Source: Phycisphaeraceae bacterium
Lineage (GTDB): Bacteria; Planctomycetota; Phycisphaerae; Phycisphaerales; UBA1924
Direction of reading: 5' to 3'
DNA length: 64,000 nucleotides
NCBI GenBank assembly: GCA_015200025.1
Contig: CP054186.1
Location: forward strand, 1,488,001 to 1,552,000
Shown here: positions 22,366 to 31,173 of the stretch, one piece after another
How positions within the stretch are numbered: position 1 is the stretch's first letter
How the letters are laid out: every line of letters starts with the position of its first letter
Notes under the pieces: model-generated
What the model was told of the DNA's origin: nothing
The model's database searches: none
The model's input: the letters and a program-made list of their open reading frames with translations, nothing else
Position numbers and translations under genes: made by a program

Positions 22366-24909
22366 GTGAGACGTTCTCGCGCGGCGCATGTCGTGTTGAT
22401 GTTGGCGGGAGCGGCGACCGCCGCCGGGGCCCACCGCGCGTTGGGTGCCCCGATACCGGTTCAGCCCGGGGCCGACGCCGCCGGTGACTACGAGAACAGG
22501 CCCATCCGCGAGGTCGTCCTGCGTCAGCCCGTCAAAGCGCGCGACGGGACCGCGGGGTTCGGCACGCTCGAGGCCTCCCTGGCCCAACTGGTCGACAACC
22601 AGCTCCGGACCCGCGCGGGGTCCGCCTACGCCGAGGCGACCGTCTCGGACGACATCGGCCGGCTTAACCGCCTCGCCCGCTTTCGCACCATCGACGCCCG
22701 CGTGCAGTCCCTGGGCGACGGGAGCGTGCGGGTGGTCTTCACCCTCGAACCCCAGCCCATCATCGCCGACGTCCAGGTCTCGGGCAACAAGAAGATCAGC
22801 GACCAGGAGATCGCCCGTGAGGTCGACGTGCTCGTGGGCACGCCCATCGACGAGTGGGAGATCGACCGCTCGGCCCGGCGCATCGAGGGCCTCTACCGCA
22901 AGAAGGGCTACTACCTCGCCCGCGTCCGCGTCAACCGCGACGAGCTCGACAACGCGAACGTCGTCCTCTTCGAAGTCGCCGAGGGCGAACGCGTCCGCGT
23001 GATGCAGCTCTCCTTCGAGGGCAACGCCTCCTTCCGCGACGGCGAACTCCGCGACGCGGTCAAGACCCGAGAGGCCGGGCTCTTCGAGACCGGTCCCCTC
23101 GACGAAGAAGCCCTCGACCGCGACGTGGCCTCGCTCGTCAAGTACTACCGCGACCGCGGGTACCTCAACGCCCGCGTCGACCGGCGCGTCCGCACCGCCA
23201 TCACCGGGAAAGAAGCCCTGGTGACCTTCGTGATCGACGAGGGCGAGCGGTACACCCTCCGCGGCGTCCGCGTCGAGTACCCCGACCTCGCCAGACTGTT
23301 CGGGACCGAGACCGAGGCCCGCGAGTGGGCGGGGGAGCACGGCTCGGTCCGCCGGGCGGGGGGCGCCGACGGTGACGTCTGGGCGGGGCAGGCCGTCGGA
23401 CCGTTCTCGGCCGACCAGGTCCGCGGGCTCATGCTCATCAAGAGCGGCGACGCCTATTCCTCCGTGCAGCTCGACCGGTCCATGGAGATCCTCCGCTCCG
23501 CGTTCGGGCGCCTGGGGTACACCGACGTCCAGCTCGAACGCCGAGAACTGCGGGACGAACGCGAGCCCTTCGTCGACGTGCTGGTGGTCGTGAGGCGGCT
23601 GGGCGAGGTTTATAAGACCGGCGAGGTCATCATCACCGGGAACACGGTGACCAAGGACAAGGTCATCCGCCGCGTGATCACCCTCCAGCCCGAGCGCCCC
23701 CTCGACATGACGCAGGTCGAAGAGTCGAGGCGCCGCGTGGGGCAGTCCAGGTTCTTCGAGGGCGATTCCGTCAAGGTCTCGGTGCAGCGCGAGGACCCGC
23801 TCAACCCCGGGTACCGCGACGTGGTGGTCGAGGTCGCCGAGACCAACACCGGCTCGCTCGTCCTGGGCGGGACGGTCGGGTCGGACCTGGGCGCCACGGC
23901 CCAGATCTCCGTCCGCGAACGCAACTTCGACGTGGCCGACGTCCCCGAGACCTGGGAAGAGCTCCTCAGCGGGCGCGCCTTCCGCGGCGCGGGGCAGAGC
24001 TTCAGCATCGACCTCCTCCCCGGCAACCGCACCCAGAACTACAGCATCTCCCTCTCGGACCCCTACTTCTTCGAGACCAACAACTCCCTGGGTGGGTCCG
24101 TCTTCTACCGCGCCCGCGACTACCGCGAGTACGACGAGCAGCGCTTCGGCGCCGTGGTCAACCTGGGCCGACGACTCGGGGACCGCTGGAGGCTCGTCGC
24201 GCCGATCCGCATCGAGAACGTCCAGCTCTCCGACATCAACCCGTCCTCCCCGGTCGACTACTTCGAGGTCGAGGAGGCCAAGACCATCACCGCGGCCGGC
24301 ATCCTCGCGACCCGCAACACCTACGACAACCCCAACATCCCCACCCGCGGCACGCAGATCGAGCTAGGGCTCGAGCAGGCGGGCGTCCTCGGGGGCGACT
24401 TCGAGTACACCGTCCTCAAGGCCGAGCACACCGTCTTCCTCACCGTCTACGAGGACTTCTTCACCAACAAGACGGTGCTCTCGTTCAAGACCAAGGTGAA
24501 CTACGTCCCCCAGGGGTCCGGATCGGTCCCCGTCTTCGACCGCTTTTACCTCGGCGGGAACTCCTTCCGCGGGTTCTCCCTCCGCACCATCTCGCCCCGG
24601 GGCATCCGCGCCGACACCCTCACCCTGGGCAACGAGCCCGTCGGCGGGAGCTTCCTCTTCTTCTGGGGCGCCGAACTCCAGCAGCCCATCGCCACCGACG
24701 CCGTCAAGCTCGCTTTCTTCACCGACACCGGCACCGTCAGCGACGGGGTCTCCTTCGACGCCTACCGCGTCTCCGTCGGCACGGGCATCCGGATCTCCGT
24801 GCCGGGGCTCAGCCCCGTCCCTCTCGCCTTCGACTTCGGGTTCCCCATCATGAAAGAACCCGGGGACCGCAAAAGGTTGTTCTCGTTCTACGTCGATATC
24901 CCCTACTGA
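22366..24909 (+). CDS. bamA: Outer-membrane protein assembly factor BamA
   Basis: 847 residues from the GTG at 22366. This start follows a promoter-like pair and gives a normal signal peptide (VRRSRAAHVV then LMLAGAATAAGA). About five POTRA repeats run from ~50 to ~480; clear examples are IADVQVSGNKKISDQEIAREVDV, VMQLSFEGNASFRDGEL and VYKTGEVIITGNTVTKDKVI. A ~35-residue Gly/Ala-rich insert interrupts the third or fourth. The C-terminal ~350 residues form the beta barrel, with the family motif VPVFDRFYLGGNSFRGF and an aromatic C-terminus (FYVDIPY). BamA inserts beta-barrel proteins into the outer membrane, showing a Gram-negative-type envelope. The acetyltransferase gene follows after 15 bases. 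Confidence 0.92.
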   Translation: MRRSRAAHVVLMLAGAATAAGAHRALGAPIPVQPGADAAGDYENRPIREVVLRQPVKARDGTAGFGTLEASLAQLVDNQLRTRAGSAYAEATVSDDIGRLNRLARFRTIDARVQSLGDGSVRVVFTLEPQPIIADVQVSGNKKISDQEIAREVDVLVGTPIDEWEIDRSARRIEGLYRKKGYYLARVRVNRDELDNANVVLFEVAEGERVRVMQLSFEGNASFRDGELRDAVKTREAGLFETGPLDEEALDRDVASLVKYYRDRGYLNARVDRRVRTAITGKEALVTFVIDEGERYTLRGVRVEYPDLARLFGTETEAREWAGEHGSVRRAGGADGDVWAGQAVGPFSADQVRGLMLIKSGDAYSSVQLDRSMEILRSAFGRLGYTDVQLERRELRDEREPFVDVLVVVRRLGEVYKTGEVIITGNTVTKDKVIRRVITLQPERPLDMTQVEESRRRVGQSRFFEGDSVKVSVQREDPLNPGYRDVVVEVAETNTGSLVLGGTVGSDLGATAQISVRERNFDVADVPETWEELLSGRAFRGAGQSFSIDLLPGNRTQNYSISLSDPYFFETNNSLGGSVFYRARDYREYDEQRFGAVVNLGRRLGDRWRLVAPIRIENVQLSDINPSSPVDYFEVEEAKTITAAGILATRNTYDNPNIPTRGTQIELGLEQAGVLGGDFEYTVLKAEHTVFLTVYEDFFTNKTVLSFKTKVNYVPQGSGSVPVFDRFYLGGNSFRGFSLRTISPRGIRADTLTLGNEPVGGSFLFFWGAELQQPIATDAVKLAFFTDTGTVSDGVSFDAYRVSVGTGIRISVPGLSPVPLAFDFGFPIMKEPGDRKRLFSFYVDIPY

Positions 24910-24924
24910 CGAGGAGGTATCGCC

Positions 24925-25452
24925 GTGACCGCGACGTGGCGCGAGACGTTCTGGGGCTTGATCGGCCGGCACGCGTTCCGCTGCACCTTCCACAACTGGT
25001 ACGGCGTCCGACGCTCCATCCTCCGACGGTTCGGAGCCTCCCTCTCCGCCACCGCACGCCTCCGCCCCACCGCCGTCGTCACCCACCCGTGGAACCTCTC
25101 CATGGGCGAGGAATCCTCCGTCGGCGACCACGCCCGCATCCAGGGCCCCGACCCCGTCCGCCTCGGCGATTTCGTCACCGTCAGCCAGCACGCCGCCGTC
25201 CACACCCTCATCCCGGGCCCCGGCGGTGCGCACGGACCCGTCACCATCGAGAACGACGCCTGGATCGCCACCGACGCGTTCGTCGGCCCGGGTGTTCGCG
25301 TCCACGAGGGCGCCATCGTCGCCGCGCGAACCACCGTCCTCGCCGACGTCCCGCCCTGGACCATCCTCGGCGGCGACCCGCCCGTGGTCCTCGGGCCGCG
25401 CGAACCCCCCCTCGGCCACCCGCGCCGAACCGCCGCCGGGGGCCACCCATGA
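24925..25452 (+). CDS. WcaF-like acyltransferase (left-handed beta helix)
   Basis: 175 residues from a GTG with GAGGAGG about 7 bases upstream. The N-terminal WRETFWGLIGRHAFRCTFHNWYGVRRSILRRFG region and the hexapeptide repeats (VVTHPWNLSMGEESSVGDHARIQG, then VTIENDAWIATDAFVGPGVRVHEGAIVAARTTVLADVPPW) are typical of colanic-acid-type WcaF acetyltransferases. These trimeric enzymes add acetyl groups to sugar residues of exopolysaccharide or LPS precursors in the cytoplasm. Its stop overlaps the start of the GT4 gene (ATGA), so the two are coupled and probably modify the same glycan. Sugar target not predictable. Confidence 0.83.
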   Translation: MTATWRETFWGLIGRHAFRCTFHNWYGVRRSILRRFGASLSATARLRPTAVVTHPWNLSMGEESSVGDHARIQGPDPVRLGDFVTVSQHAAVHTLIPGPGGAHGPVTIENDAWIATDAFVGPGVRVHEGAIVAARTTVLADVPPWTILGGDPPVVLGPREPPLGHPRRTAAGGHP

Positions 25453-26657
25453 ACGCCCCCGACCCGCGAGGTTCGCTGGCCGCGGTCGTGCCCTTCCTCG
25501 CCCCCTTCCGGGTCCACTTCCTCCGGCGAATCGCGCGCGAAGTCCCCGAACTCGCCCTTTCCACCCTCGTCACCCAGAACCCCGGCGAAGGCCCCTGGGC
25601 CTACGAATCCATGCCCGACATCGGGCTCCGACACTTCGGGCGAGAGACCCCATGGCAACACTCGGCCCCGCTCTGGCGCGCCTGGCCCGCGGACTGGCGC
25701 GCCGGCGGACGCGTCATCGATCACCTCGCCTCCATCCACGCCCGGGCCGTCTTCATCGTCGGGTACGCCTACCCGAGCCACGCCAGGATCATCCGCTGGT
25801 GCCAGCGCCGTGGCGTCCCCGCCCTTCTCTGGGGCGACAGCAACATCCTGGGCGATCGAACCGCCGGCCTGCGCGGCGCGGCGAAACGCGCCGTCCTCCC
25901 CGCCCTCCTCCGTCGATGCGCCGCCGTCCTCCCCTGCGGGACCCGCGGACGCGAGTTCTTCTCCCGCTACGGCGTCCCGGACGACCGCATGTTCCTCTCG
26001 CCCGCCGAGCCCGATTACACCCTCATCGACCGCCCCGACCCCACCCTCGTGCGTTCCGTCGGCGACCGCCACGGGCTCGCGCCGGGCCGGCGGCGATTCA
26101 TGTGCTGCGCCAGGCTCGTCGACCTCAAACGCTTCGACGCCGCCATCGACGCCTTCGCCCGAATCGCCGACCAGCGCCCGGCCTGGGACCTGCTCATCGT
26201 CGGGGACGGCCCGATGCGCGATCGCTGGGGGGCGAGGGTTCCCGATCGTCTGCGTGACCGCGTCGTCTGGACCGGCTTCGTCGGCGACGAGGCCGAGGTC
26301 GCCGCGCTCTACCACCACGCCGACGTCCTGGTCCACCCGGGCGATTACGAGGCCTGGGGGCTGGTCATCGTCGAGGCCGCCGCCGCCGGGCTCGCGCTCG
26401 TCTGCTCACGCGTCGTTGGTGCCGCCGCCGACCTGCTCGAAGACCGCGCCAACGGTGTCTGGGTCGAACCGGGCGACGCCGCCTCCGTCGCCGCCGCCAT
26501 GCTCGCCGTGTCCGCGGATGCCGCGATCGATCGAATGCGTGCGGCCTCTCGCGACCGCTCGGCCCGTTGGCGCCGCGACGCCGACCCCATCCGCGGACTC
26601 CGCGACGCGATGGCCGCGTCGGGCGTGCTCACCGCGGCGACTACCCCCACCCCGTGA
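25449..26657 (+). CDS. Glycosyltransferase family 4 protein
   Basis: 402 residues from an ATG overlapping the previous stop. The N-terminal half is a Rossmann-like acceptor domain (VVPFLAPFRVHFLRRIA). The C-terminal GT-B domain shows RRRFMCCARLVDLKRFDAAIDAFARIA, LLIVGDGPMR, VVWTGFVGDEAEVAALYHHADVLVHPGDYEAWGLVIVEAAAAGL and the E-x7-E motif of retaining GT4 enzymes. It transfers a sugar from an activated nucleotide donor to a growing envelope glycan in the cytoplasm. Encoded with a WcaF-like acetyltransferase; convergent with the O-antigen ligase gene. Confidence 0.88.
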   Translation: MNAPDPRGSLAAVVPFLAPFRVHFLRRIAREVPELALSTLVTQNPGEGPWAYESMPDIGLRHFGRETPWQHSAPLWRAWPADWRAGGRVIDHLASIHARAVFIVGYAYPSHARIIRWCQRRGVPALLWGDSNILGDRTAGLRGAAKRAVLPALLRRCAAVLPCGTRGREFFSRYGVPDDRMFLSPAEPDYTLIDRPDPTLVRSVGDRHGLAPGRRRFMCCARLVDLKRFDAAIDAFARIADQRPAWDLLIVGDGPMRDRWGARVPDRLRDRVVWTGFVGDEAEVAALYHHADVLVHPGDYEAWGLVIVEAAAAGLALVCSRVVGAAADLLEDRANGVWVEPGDAASVAAAMLAVSADAAIDRMRAASRDRSARWRRDADPIRGLRDAMAASGVLTAATTPTP

Positions 26658-26689
26658 CCCCACCCCGTAACCCCGCCCACGGGCCCCGC

Positions 26690-28081
26690 TCACGCGTGCG
26701 TCGGGTGCCCGCCGCCGTGGGGACCGGCGTCCCCGGTGGGCTCGGCGTCCGCGTACGTCTCCGCGTAATCGGCGTAGGCGTCGTCGCCGTGGTGCTCGGC
26801 GAGCGCCGCCCGCTCCTGGTCCACCATCTCGATCACGCGCTTGGACATGGTCGCGAAGATCAGCATGTAGATCAGCATGGACTCGAGGCGTGAGATGATG
26901 AACCACTCGAACATCGCCCCCGCGAAGAACATCGCGTTGAACCCCAGGATCAGGTCGACCAGCGGCCGCCGCTCCCGCGGGACCGACGAGCGGTACCGCA
27001 CGAACTTCAGGAGATACGCCACGCTGACCCCGACCAGGGCGAACACCAGCACCCCGCACAAGAACCCGTACGCCCCGAACGCGATCAGATAGCTGTTCTC
27101 GTTCGCACGTGTGCCGGCCATCCCGGTCCCGAGCACCGGGTTCGCGAACGCGTCCTCCAGCAGGATCCGCCACGACGACTCTCGCGTGTTCTGCGTCGAC
27201 GCCAGACGCTCCACCGCGTCCACCGACAAGCCCAGCGACAGGAAGATCTGGTACGCGATCAGCAGCGGGATCGCCAGGAGCGGCGCCAGGAGCACCGTCT
27301 TCCCCAGGCGCGAATACAGCACGAACAGCGAGCCGAGCACCAACTCCCCGAACCCCGTCCGCGAGCCCGTCCACAGGGTGTACACCACCAGCATCCCCAG
27401 CGTCGCGTACCAGATCGGACGCAGCTTGCGCACGTGATCGTTGAGCAGCAGCCACAGCGTCGTCACCGTCAGCGGCGCCATGAACAGCCCGCACCCCTGC
27501 GGGTTCCCCAGCAGGCCCGAGAACCGGTTCTGCCAGCCCATCACCAGCTGGCGGTGGTCGATCACCACCTGCACCGCCGTCGCCGACGCCCACACGAACC
27601 CCGCGAACCCGAACAGCCGCAGCATCACGTTGAAATCGTCCCACTCGCGGATCGCCAGGTGAACCAGCATCATCACCGGGAGCATCGTGACGAACGCGAA
27701 GACCATCGACGAGAGCCCCGCCGGCGCCCCCTCGTGGAAGATCCGGATCAACGCGGTGTAGAACTGGATCGCCAGGATCATCGCCCCCTGCACCGGGATC
27801 GAGCTGATCCGCACCCGCGACGAGTTCACCAGCATGATGATAAAGAGCACGCACCCCAGCGCGAGGTAGATCGGCGCCCGCTGGTGCTGGATCGGCGTCA
27901 GGTACGTCTGGTTCACCACGCTCAGGTTGCGGTCGATCTGGACCGCCAGCCCCGACGCGAAAATCATCCCCGCCAGAATCATCCAGATGTTCCGGACGTC
28001 CTGCAACGACCGGAAAAACGCGTACCCCACAGCCGCGAGGCCCAAAGCCGCGAACAGGATGACGGCGGGCGAGAGTTCCAT
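26690..28081 (-). CDS. O-antigen ligase/polymerase family membrane protein
   Basis: 463 residues from the ATG at 28081 (MELSPAVILFAALGL); the frame is open 49 codons further but those residues are hydrophilic and unlikely. About ten to twelve membrane helices. The Wzy_C signature is near the middle: FSGLLGNPQGCGLFMAP followed by LWTGSRTGFGELVLGSLFVL, and an external loop with NPVLGTGMAGTRANENSYL. Family members join O-antigen or other glycans to lipid A, polymerise repeat units, or act on protein glycans, on the periplasmic side. The C-terminal tail is acidic (DDAYADYAETYADAEP). Placed among glycosyltransferases and an acetyltransferase, so a surface-glycan role is likely. Confidence 0.82.
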   Translation of the reverse strand: MELSPAVILFAALGLAAVGYAFFRSLQDVRNIWMILAGMIFASGLAVQIDRNLSVVNQTYLTPIQHQRAPIYLALGCVLFIIMLVNSSRVRISSIPVQGAMILAIQFYTALIRIFHEGAPAGLSSMVFAFVTMLPVMMLVHLAIREWDDFNVMLRLFGFAGFVWASATAVQVVIDHRQLVMGWQNRFSGLLGNPQGCGLFMAPLTVTTLWLLLNDHVRKLRPIWYATLGMLVVYTLWTGSRTGFGELVLGSLFVLYSRLGKTVLLAPLLAIPLLIAYQIFLSLGLSVDAVERLASTQNTRESSWRILLEDAFANPVLGTGMAGTRANENSYLIAFGAYGFLCGVLVFALVGVSVAYLLKFVRYRSSVPRERRPLVDLILGFNAMFFAGAMFEWFIISRLESMLIYMLIFATMSKRVIEMVDQERAALAEHHGDDAYADYAETYADAEPTGDAGPHGGGHPTHA

Positions 28082-28391
28082 AGACGCCAGACGGGGAACC
28101 AACAGTATCGGCCGTCCACCCCGGGGGCGTGCGGCCATCCCGCCCACGATCCCCGGGGACGGGCCCCGTGCGGGGGTGGTACGGGTTATCGGCGCGGCGT
28201 GTTCGACCCGCCTTGCCCGGATCCCCACCGCCCTTCATTCCCACCCGCACAGACCGCGCACGCGGAACCCGCGCGGCTCGGGACCAGTAGAAAAAAATGC
28301 CCCATGGGTGGCGTGCGGCGGCCTCGATTGGGAGGTTGGGCGTGTTGGAGTCGCTGTGCCGGGTCGTCCCCGGCCGCACGGAGCCTGAACC
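28082..28391. other. Intergenic region before the GH56-like gene
   Basis: About 310 bases between the divergent ligase and GH56-like genes, with no gene seen. A short A-rich stretch (GTAGAAAAAAATG at ~28285-28300) is the only AT island and may be part of a promoter. GGAG lies 8 bases before the plus-strand ATG. Confidence 0.35.
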
Positions 28392-29768
28392 ATGTTGATG
28401 AACTTCATGAACGGACGTCGGAGGCTCGCCCTCGTGGCGCTTTGTGGCTTGGCGTTGATGTCGCCCCTGGCGACCCCGCAGGCCTTGGCCCAGAGCGGCG
28501 GCAACGGGCAACAGGGCCAGCAGGGCAGCCAGGAGTACGTCGCCCGCTGGAACGTGACCACTTGGACCACGCGCACCCGCGGGCAGGACCTCCAGGCCCA
28601 GATCGACCTGAGCCGGTCCACCATCCAGCGCGACGCGTACGTCTTCTACGAGGGCGACTCGGGCCTCTACCCCCAGCCCGGCCCCCACATGATCGACGCC
28701 GACCCGGGCTACATGGCTCGCCACCTCGAGGCCTTCCGGCGCCACGTCGCCGCCAAGATCCCCGACGCCAACGCCTCGGGGTACGCCTGCATCGACTGGG
28801 AGTCCTGGCACCCGCTCTGGTCGCTCACGCCCAACACCGCCAGCAACCAGGGCCGCGACGCCATCGACAAGGACTTCAAGAACGACTGGGAGGAGCACAT
28901 CCTCGCGACCCGCCCGAACCTGATCCGCGGGCTGACCGGCGCCGACCGCGACAACGCGCTCAAACGCTCCTACGAGGAGGTGACCAAGCGCTTCTTCCTC
29001 GACACCCTCGCCGAGGCCAAGCGCTTCCGGCCCAACATCAAGTGGGGCTTCTACGGGTTCCCCGCACGCGAGTTCTACACCTTCTGGTCGGTCCGCGCCG
29101 ACCCGTGGAAGCGCGTCAACGAGACCGAGCTCACCTGGCTCTTCAGCGCCGTCGACGTGCTCTTCCCCACCATCTACGCCGTCAAGGTCGCCGTCGAGGG
29201 GCGCACGCCCGACCCGGCCCGCCACGAGGTGCCCGCCGAGATGAACGAGCGGTTCATCCTCGACAACGTCGCCGAGGCCGTCCGCGTCTCCCAGGGCAAG
29301 CCCGTCTTCGCGTACGTCCACTTCCGCTACCACCCCTCGCTCCCCCGCGGGATCGCCGAGACCTGGGTCAACGAGGTCAACCTCCGACAGCAGATCGAAC
29401 TCCCCAAGCGCGCCGGCGCCGCGGGCATCATGATCTGGGACTGCATCGAGAGCGAGCAGCACTTCCGTGACCTCGACCGCATCGTCCAGCAGCAGGTCAT
29501 CCCCAGGGTCGACGCCGTCGCCGTCATGCCCCGCTCCGGCAACGGCCCGCAGCTCTCCTCGGGCCCCGCGCCCTCGGGCAGCCCCCAGCAGGCCTCGGCC
29601 AGCTTTTCCAAGGCCGCCGCGAGCAGCGCCAGCGCTAAGGCGGCCGCCGCCAAGGCCACCCAGGCCAAGGCCCCTGTCCGGTCCGTCATCCGGCTCCCCA
29701 ACGGCAGGGTCGTCCTCTCCTCGCAGAAACCCGGCGGAGCGAGCGCCTCGGCCCCGAGCGATCGGTGA
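28392..29768 (+). CDS. Exported hyaluronidase-like (GH56-like) protein
   Basis: 458 residues. Signal peptide at 1-34 (LALVALCGLALMSPLATPQALA). The central ~330 residues follow the order of animal hyaluronidases: CIDWESWHPLW (133-143) matches the catalytic D-x-E motif, with Asp135 and the probable acid Glu137; KWGFYGFP; WLFSAVDVLFPTIY; VAEAVRVSQGKPVFAYVHFRYH; and AGAAGIMIWDCIESE near the barrel end. These enzymes cleave beta-1,4 bonds of hyaluronan or chondroitin. The disulfide Cys of the animal enzymes are mostly absent. The last ~90 residues are Ala/Ser-rich low complexity. It sits among polysaccharide genes. GH56 is best known from animals, so substrate and even activity are inferred. Confidence 0.6.
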   Translation: MLMNFMNGRRRLALVALCGLALMSPLATPQALAQSGGNGQQGQQGSQEYVARWNVTTWTTRTRGQDLQAQIDLSRSTIQRDAYVFYEGDSGLYPQPGPHMIDADPGYMARHLEAFRRHVAAKIPDANASGYACIDWESWHPLWSLTPNTASNQGRDAIDKDFKNDWEEHILATRPNLIRGLTGADRDNALKRSYEEVTKRFFLDTLAEAKRFRPNIKWGFYGFPAREFYTFWSVRADPWKRVNETELTWLFSAVDVLFPTIYAVKVAVEGRTPDPARHEVPAEMNERFILDNVAEAVRVSQGKPVFAYVHFRYHPSLPRGIAETWVNEVNLRQQIELPKRAGAAGIMIWDCIESEQHFRDLDRIVQQQVIPRVDAVAVMPRSGNGPQLSSGPAPSGSPQQASASFSKAAASSASAKAAAAKATQAKAPVRSVIRLPNGRVVLSSQKPGGASASAPSDR

Positions 29769-29777
29769 CCGACCGAG

Positions 29778-29805
29778 CCCCCGGACGCGGGTGAGCGTCC
29801 GGGGG
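29778..29805 (+). terminator. GC hairpin after the GH56-like gene
   Basis: An 11-bp perfect stem (29778-29788 with 29795-29805) and a 6-base loop, 10 bases after the stop codon. No T run follows, so termination would be weak or factor dependent. Confidence 0.5.
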
Positions 29806-29891
29806 TCATGATGGGCCGGAACGGGTCGGGATGGTGGGGAACGGTGGGTGGGGTGGGGGGGGCCGACGCTCCAACACAAGGCCTCCGTGAA

Positions 29892-29933
29892 GCCGCGGGC
29901 CGGGGATCGATCCCCCCGGCCCGCGGTTTTTTT
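29892..29933 (+). terminator. Strong Rho-independent terminator
   Basis: A 13-bp stem (29893-29905 with 29914-29926) is followed by seven T (29927-29933). It isolates the GH56-like gene from the glycosyltransferase pair downstream. Confidence 0.88.
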
Positions 29934-29943
29934 CGCGCGCGGA

Positions 29944-29949
29944 TACAGT
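29944..29949 (+). promoter_or_regulatory. -10-like hexamer before the first tandem GT4 gene
   Basis: TACAGT ends 9 bases before the GTG at 29959, immediately after a terminator, and there is no ribosome site. It supports GTG 29959 as the start and a leaderless message. Confidence 0.4.
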
Positions 29950-29958
29950 CACCCTCCC

Positions 29959-31161
29959 GTGCGCATCGTTCACGTGATCCGCTCGCTCAACCCGGGCCAC
30001 GGCGGCCCCCCGGCGGTCGCCATCCGCCTCGCCGCCGCTCAAGCCGCGCTGGGACACCACGTCTCCATCGTCTCCTCCTCCGACGTCCCCCGCGACACGA
30101 TCACCCGCGCCGCCGCGGGCGTCCCGGGCCTCGACCGCCTCTCCCTCATCCTCACCCAAGGCACCGCCGGGCCGTTCGACCGGCTCCTCCACGCCGGCTT
30201 CCGATCCGCCCTCGCACGGGCCCTGCCCGGCGCCTCGTTCACGCACCTCCACGGCGTCTGGGACCGCGAGCTGATCATCGCCGCCGACGAATCCCGCAGC
30301 GCCCGCGTCCCCTACGCCCTCACACCCCACGGCATGCTCGACCCCTGGTCCCTCTGGGGCCAATCTCGCCTCAAGGCTTTGAAAAAGTCACTCGCCCTCC
30401 GCCTCATCTTCCGCCCCATGCTGCGACGCGCCGCCTTCCTCCACGCCCTCAACGCCGACGAAGCCAGGCTCATGCAACCCCTCCGTCTCGGCCCGCCCGT
30501 CGAGATCATCCCCAACGGCGTCTTCCGCGAAGAAGTCGACTCGCCGCCGCACACCCCCGAGTTCGCGGCCTCCCGCCCCGAGATCGGGCCCGACGGCTAC
30601 GTCCTCTTCCTCAGCCGATTGCACTTCAAGAAAGGCCTTGACCTCCTCGTCGAGGCCTTCTCGCGCATCGCCCCCGCACGGCCCGGGATCTCGCTCGTCA
30701 TCGCGGGCCCCGAGGATGGCGCGGGCCGGTCCGCCCGCGACATCGCCGACCGCCTGGGCCTCTCAGGCCGCGTGGTCTTCACCGGACCCCTTTACGGCCG
30801 CGACAAACTCGCCGCCCTCGCCGGCGCCGCGTGCTTCTGCCTCCCGAGCCGACAAGAAGGTTTCAGCGTCGCCATCATCGAGGCGATGGCCTGCCGAACC
30901 CCGGTCCTGATATCGGACCAATGCCACTTCCCCGAGGCCAAGGACGCCGGCGCGGGCCTCATCGTCCCTTGCGATGCCGAGGTCGTGGCCTCAGGACTCG
31001 AAAAACTCCTCGCGATGCCCGACGACCAACGCCGCGCCATGGGCGAGCGGGGACGCGACTTGGTCCTGGCCTCTTATGTCTGGGACCGCGTGGCCGAGCG
31101 CATGACCCGCGCGTACGAACTCGCCCTGAGGCCAAAGCCCGAGCCCGATCGGGCCGAATAA
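29959..31161 (+). CDS. Glycosyltransferase family 4 protein (tandem copy 1)
   Basis: 400 residues from the GTG at 29959. The open frame reaches upstream across the terminator, but VRIVHVIRSLNPGHGGPP is the natural GT4 opening. Landmarks: THLHGVWD, ALTPHGMLDPWSL, VEIIPNGVF, VLFLSRLHFKKGLDLLVEAF, LVIAGPEDG, VVFTGPLYG and CLPSRQEGFSVAIIEAMACRTPVLIS (donor-binding E-x7-E). It shares the motif order and many exact phrases with the next gene, so the two arose by tandem duplication. The proteins probably add successive sugars to the same exopolysaccharide or LPS glycan in the cytoplasm. Donor and acceptor unknown. Confidence 0.88.
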   Translation: MRIVHVIRSLNPGHGGPPAVAIRLAAAQAALGHHVSIVSSSDVPRDTITRAAAGVPGLDRLSLILTQGTAGPFDRLLHAGFRSALARALPGASFTHLHGVWDRELIIAADESRSARVPYALTPHGMLDPWSLWGQSRLKALKKSLALRLIFRPMLRRAAFLHALNADEARLMQPLRLGPPVEIIPNGVFREEVDSPPHTPEFAASRPEIGPDGYVLFLSRLHFKKGLDLLVEAFSRIAPARPGISLVIAGPEDGAGRSARDIADRLGLSGRVVFTGPLYGRDKLAALAGAACFCLPSRQEGFSVAIIEAMACRTPVLISDQCHFPEAKDAGAGLIVPCDAEVVASGLEKLLAMPDDQRRAMGERGRDLVLASYVWDRVAERMTRAYELALRPKPEPDRAE

Positions 31162-31173
31162 CATCGCGCCCCC

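Noticed and set aside
26406..29879. 1157-codon open frame on the minus strand
   Set aside because: It runs antisense to the GT4 and GH56-like genes and overlaps the ligase gene in another frame; composition is Arg/Gly/Ala-rich with no domain. A GC-rich shadow frame.
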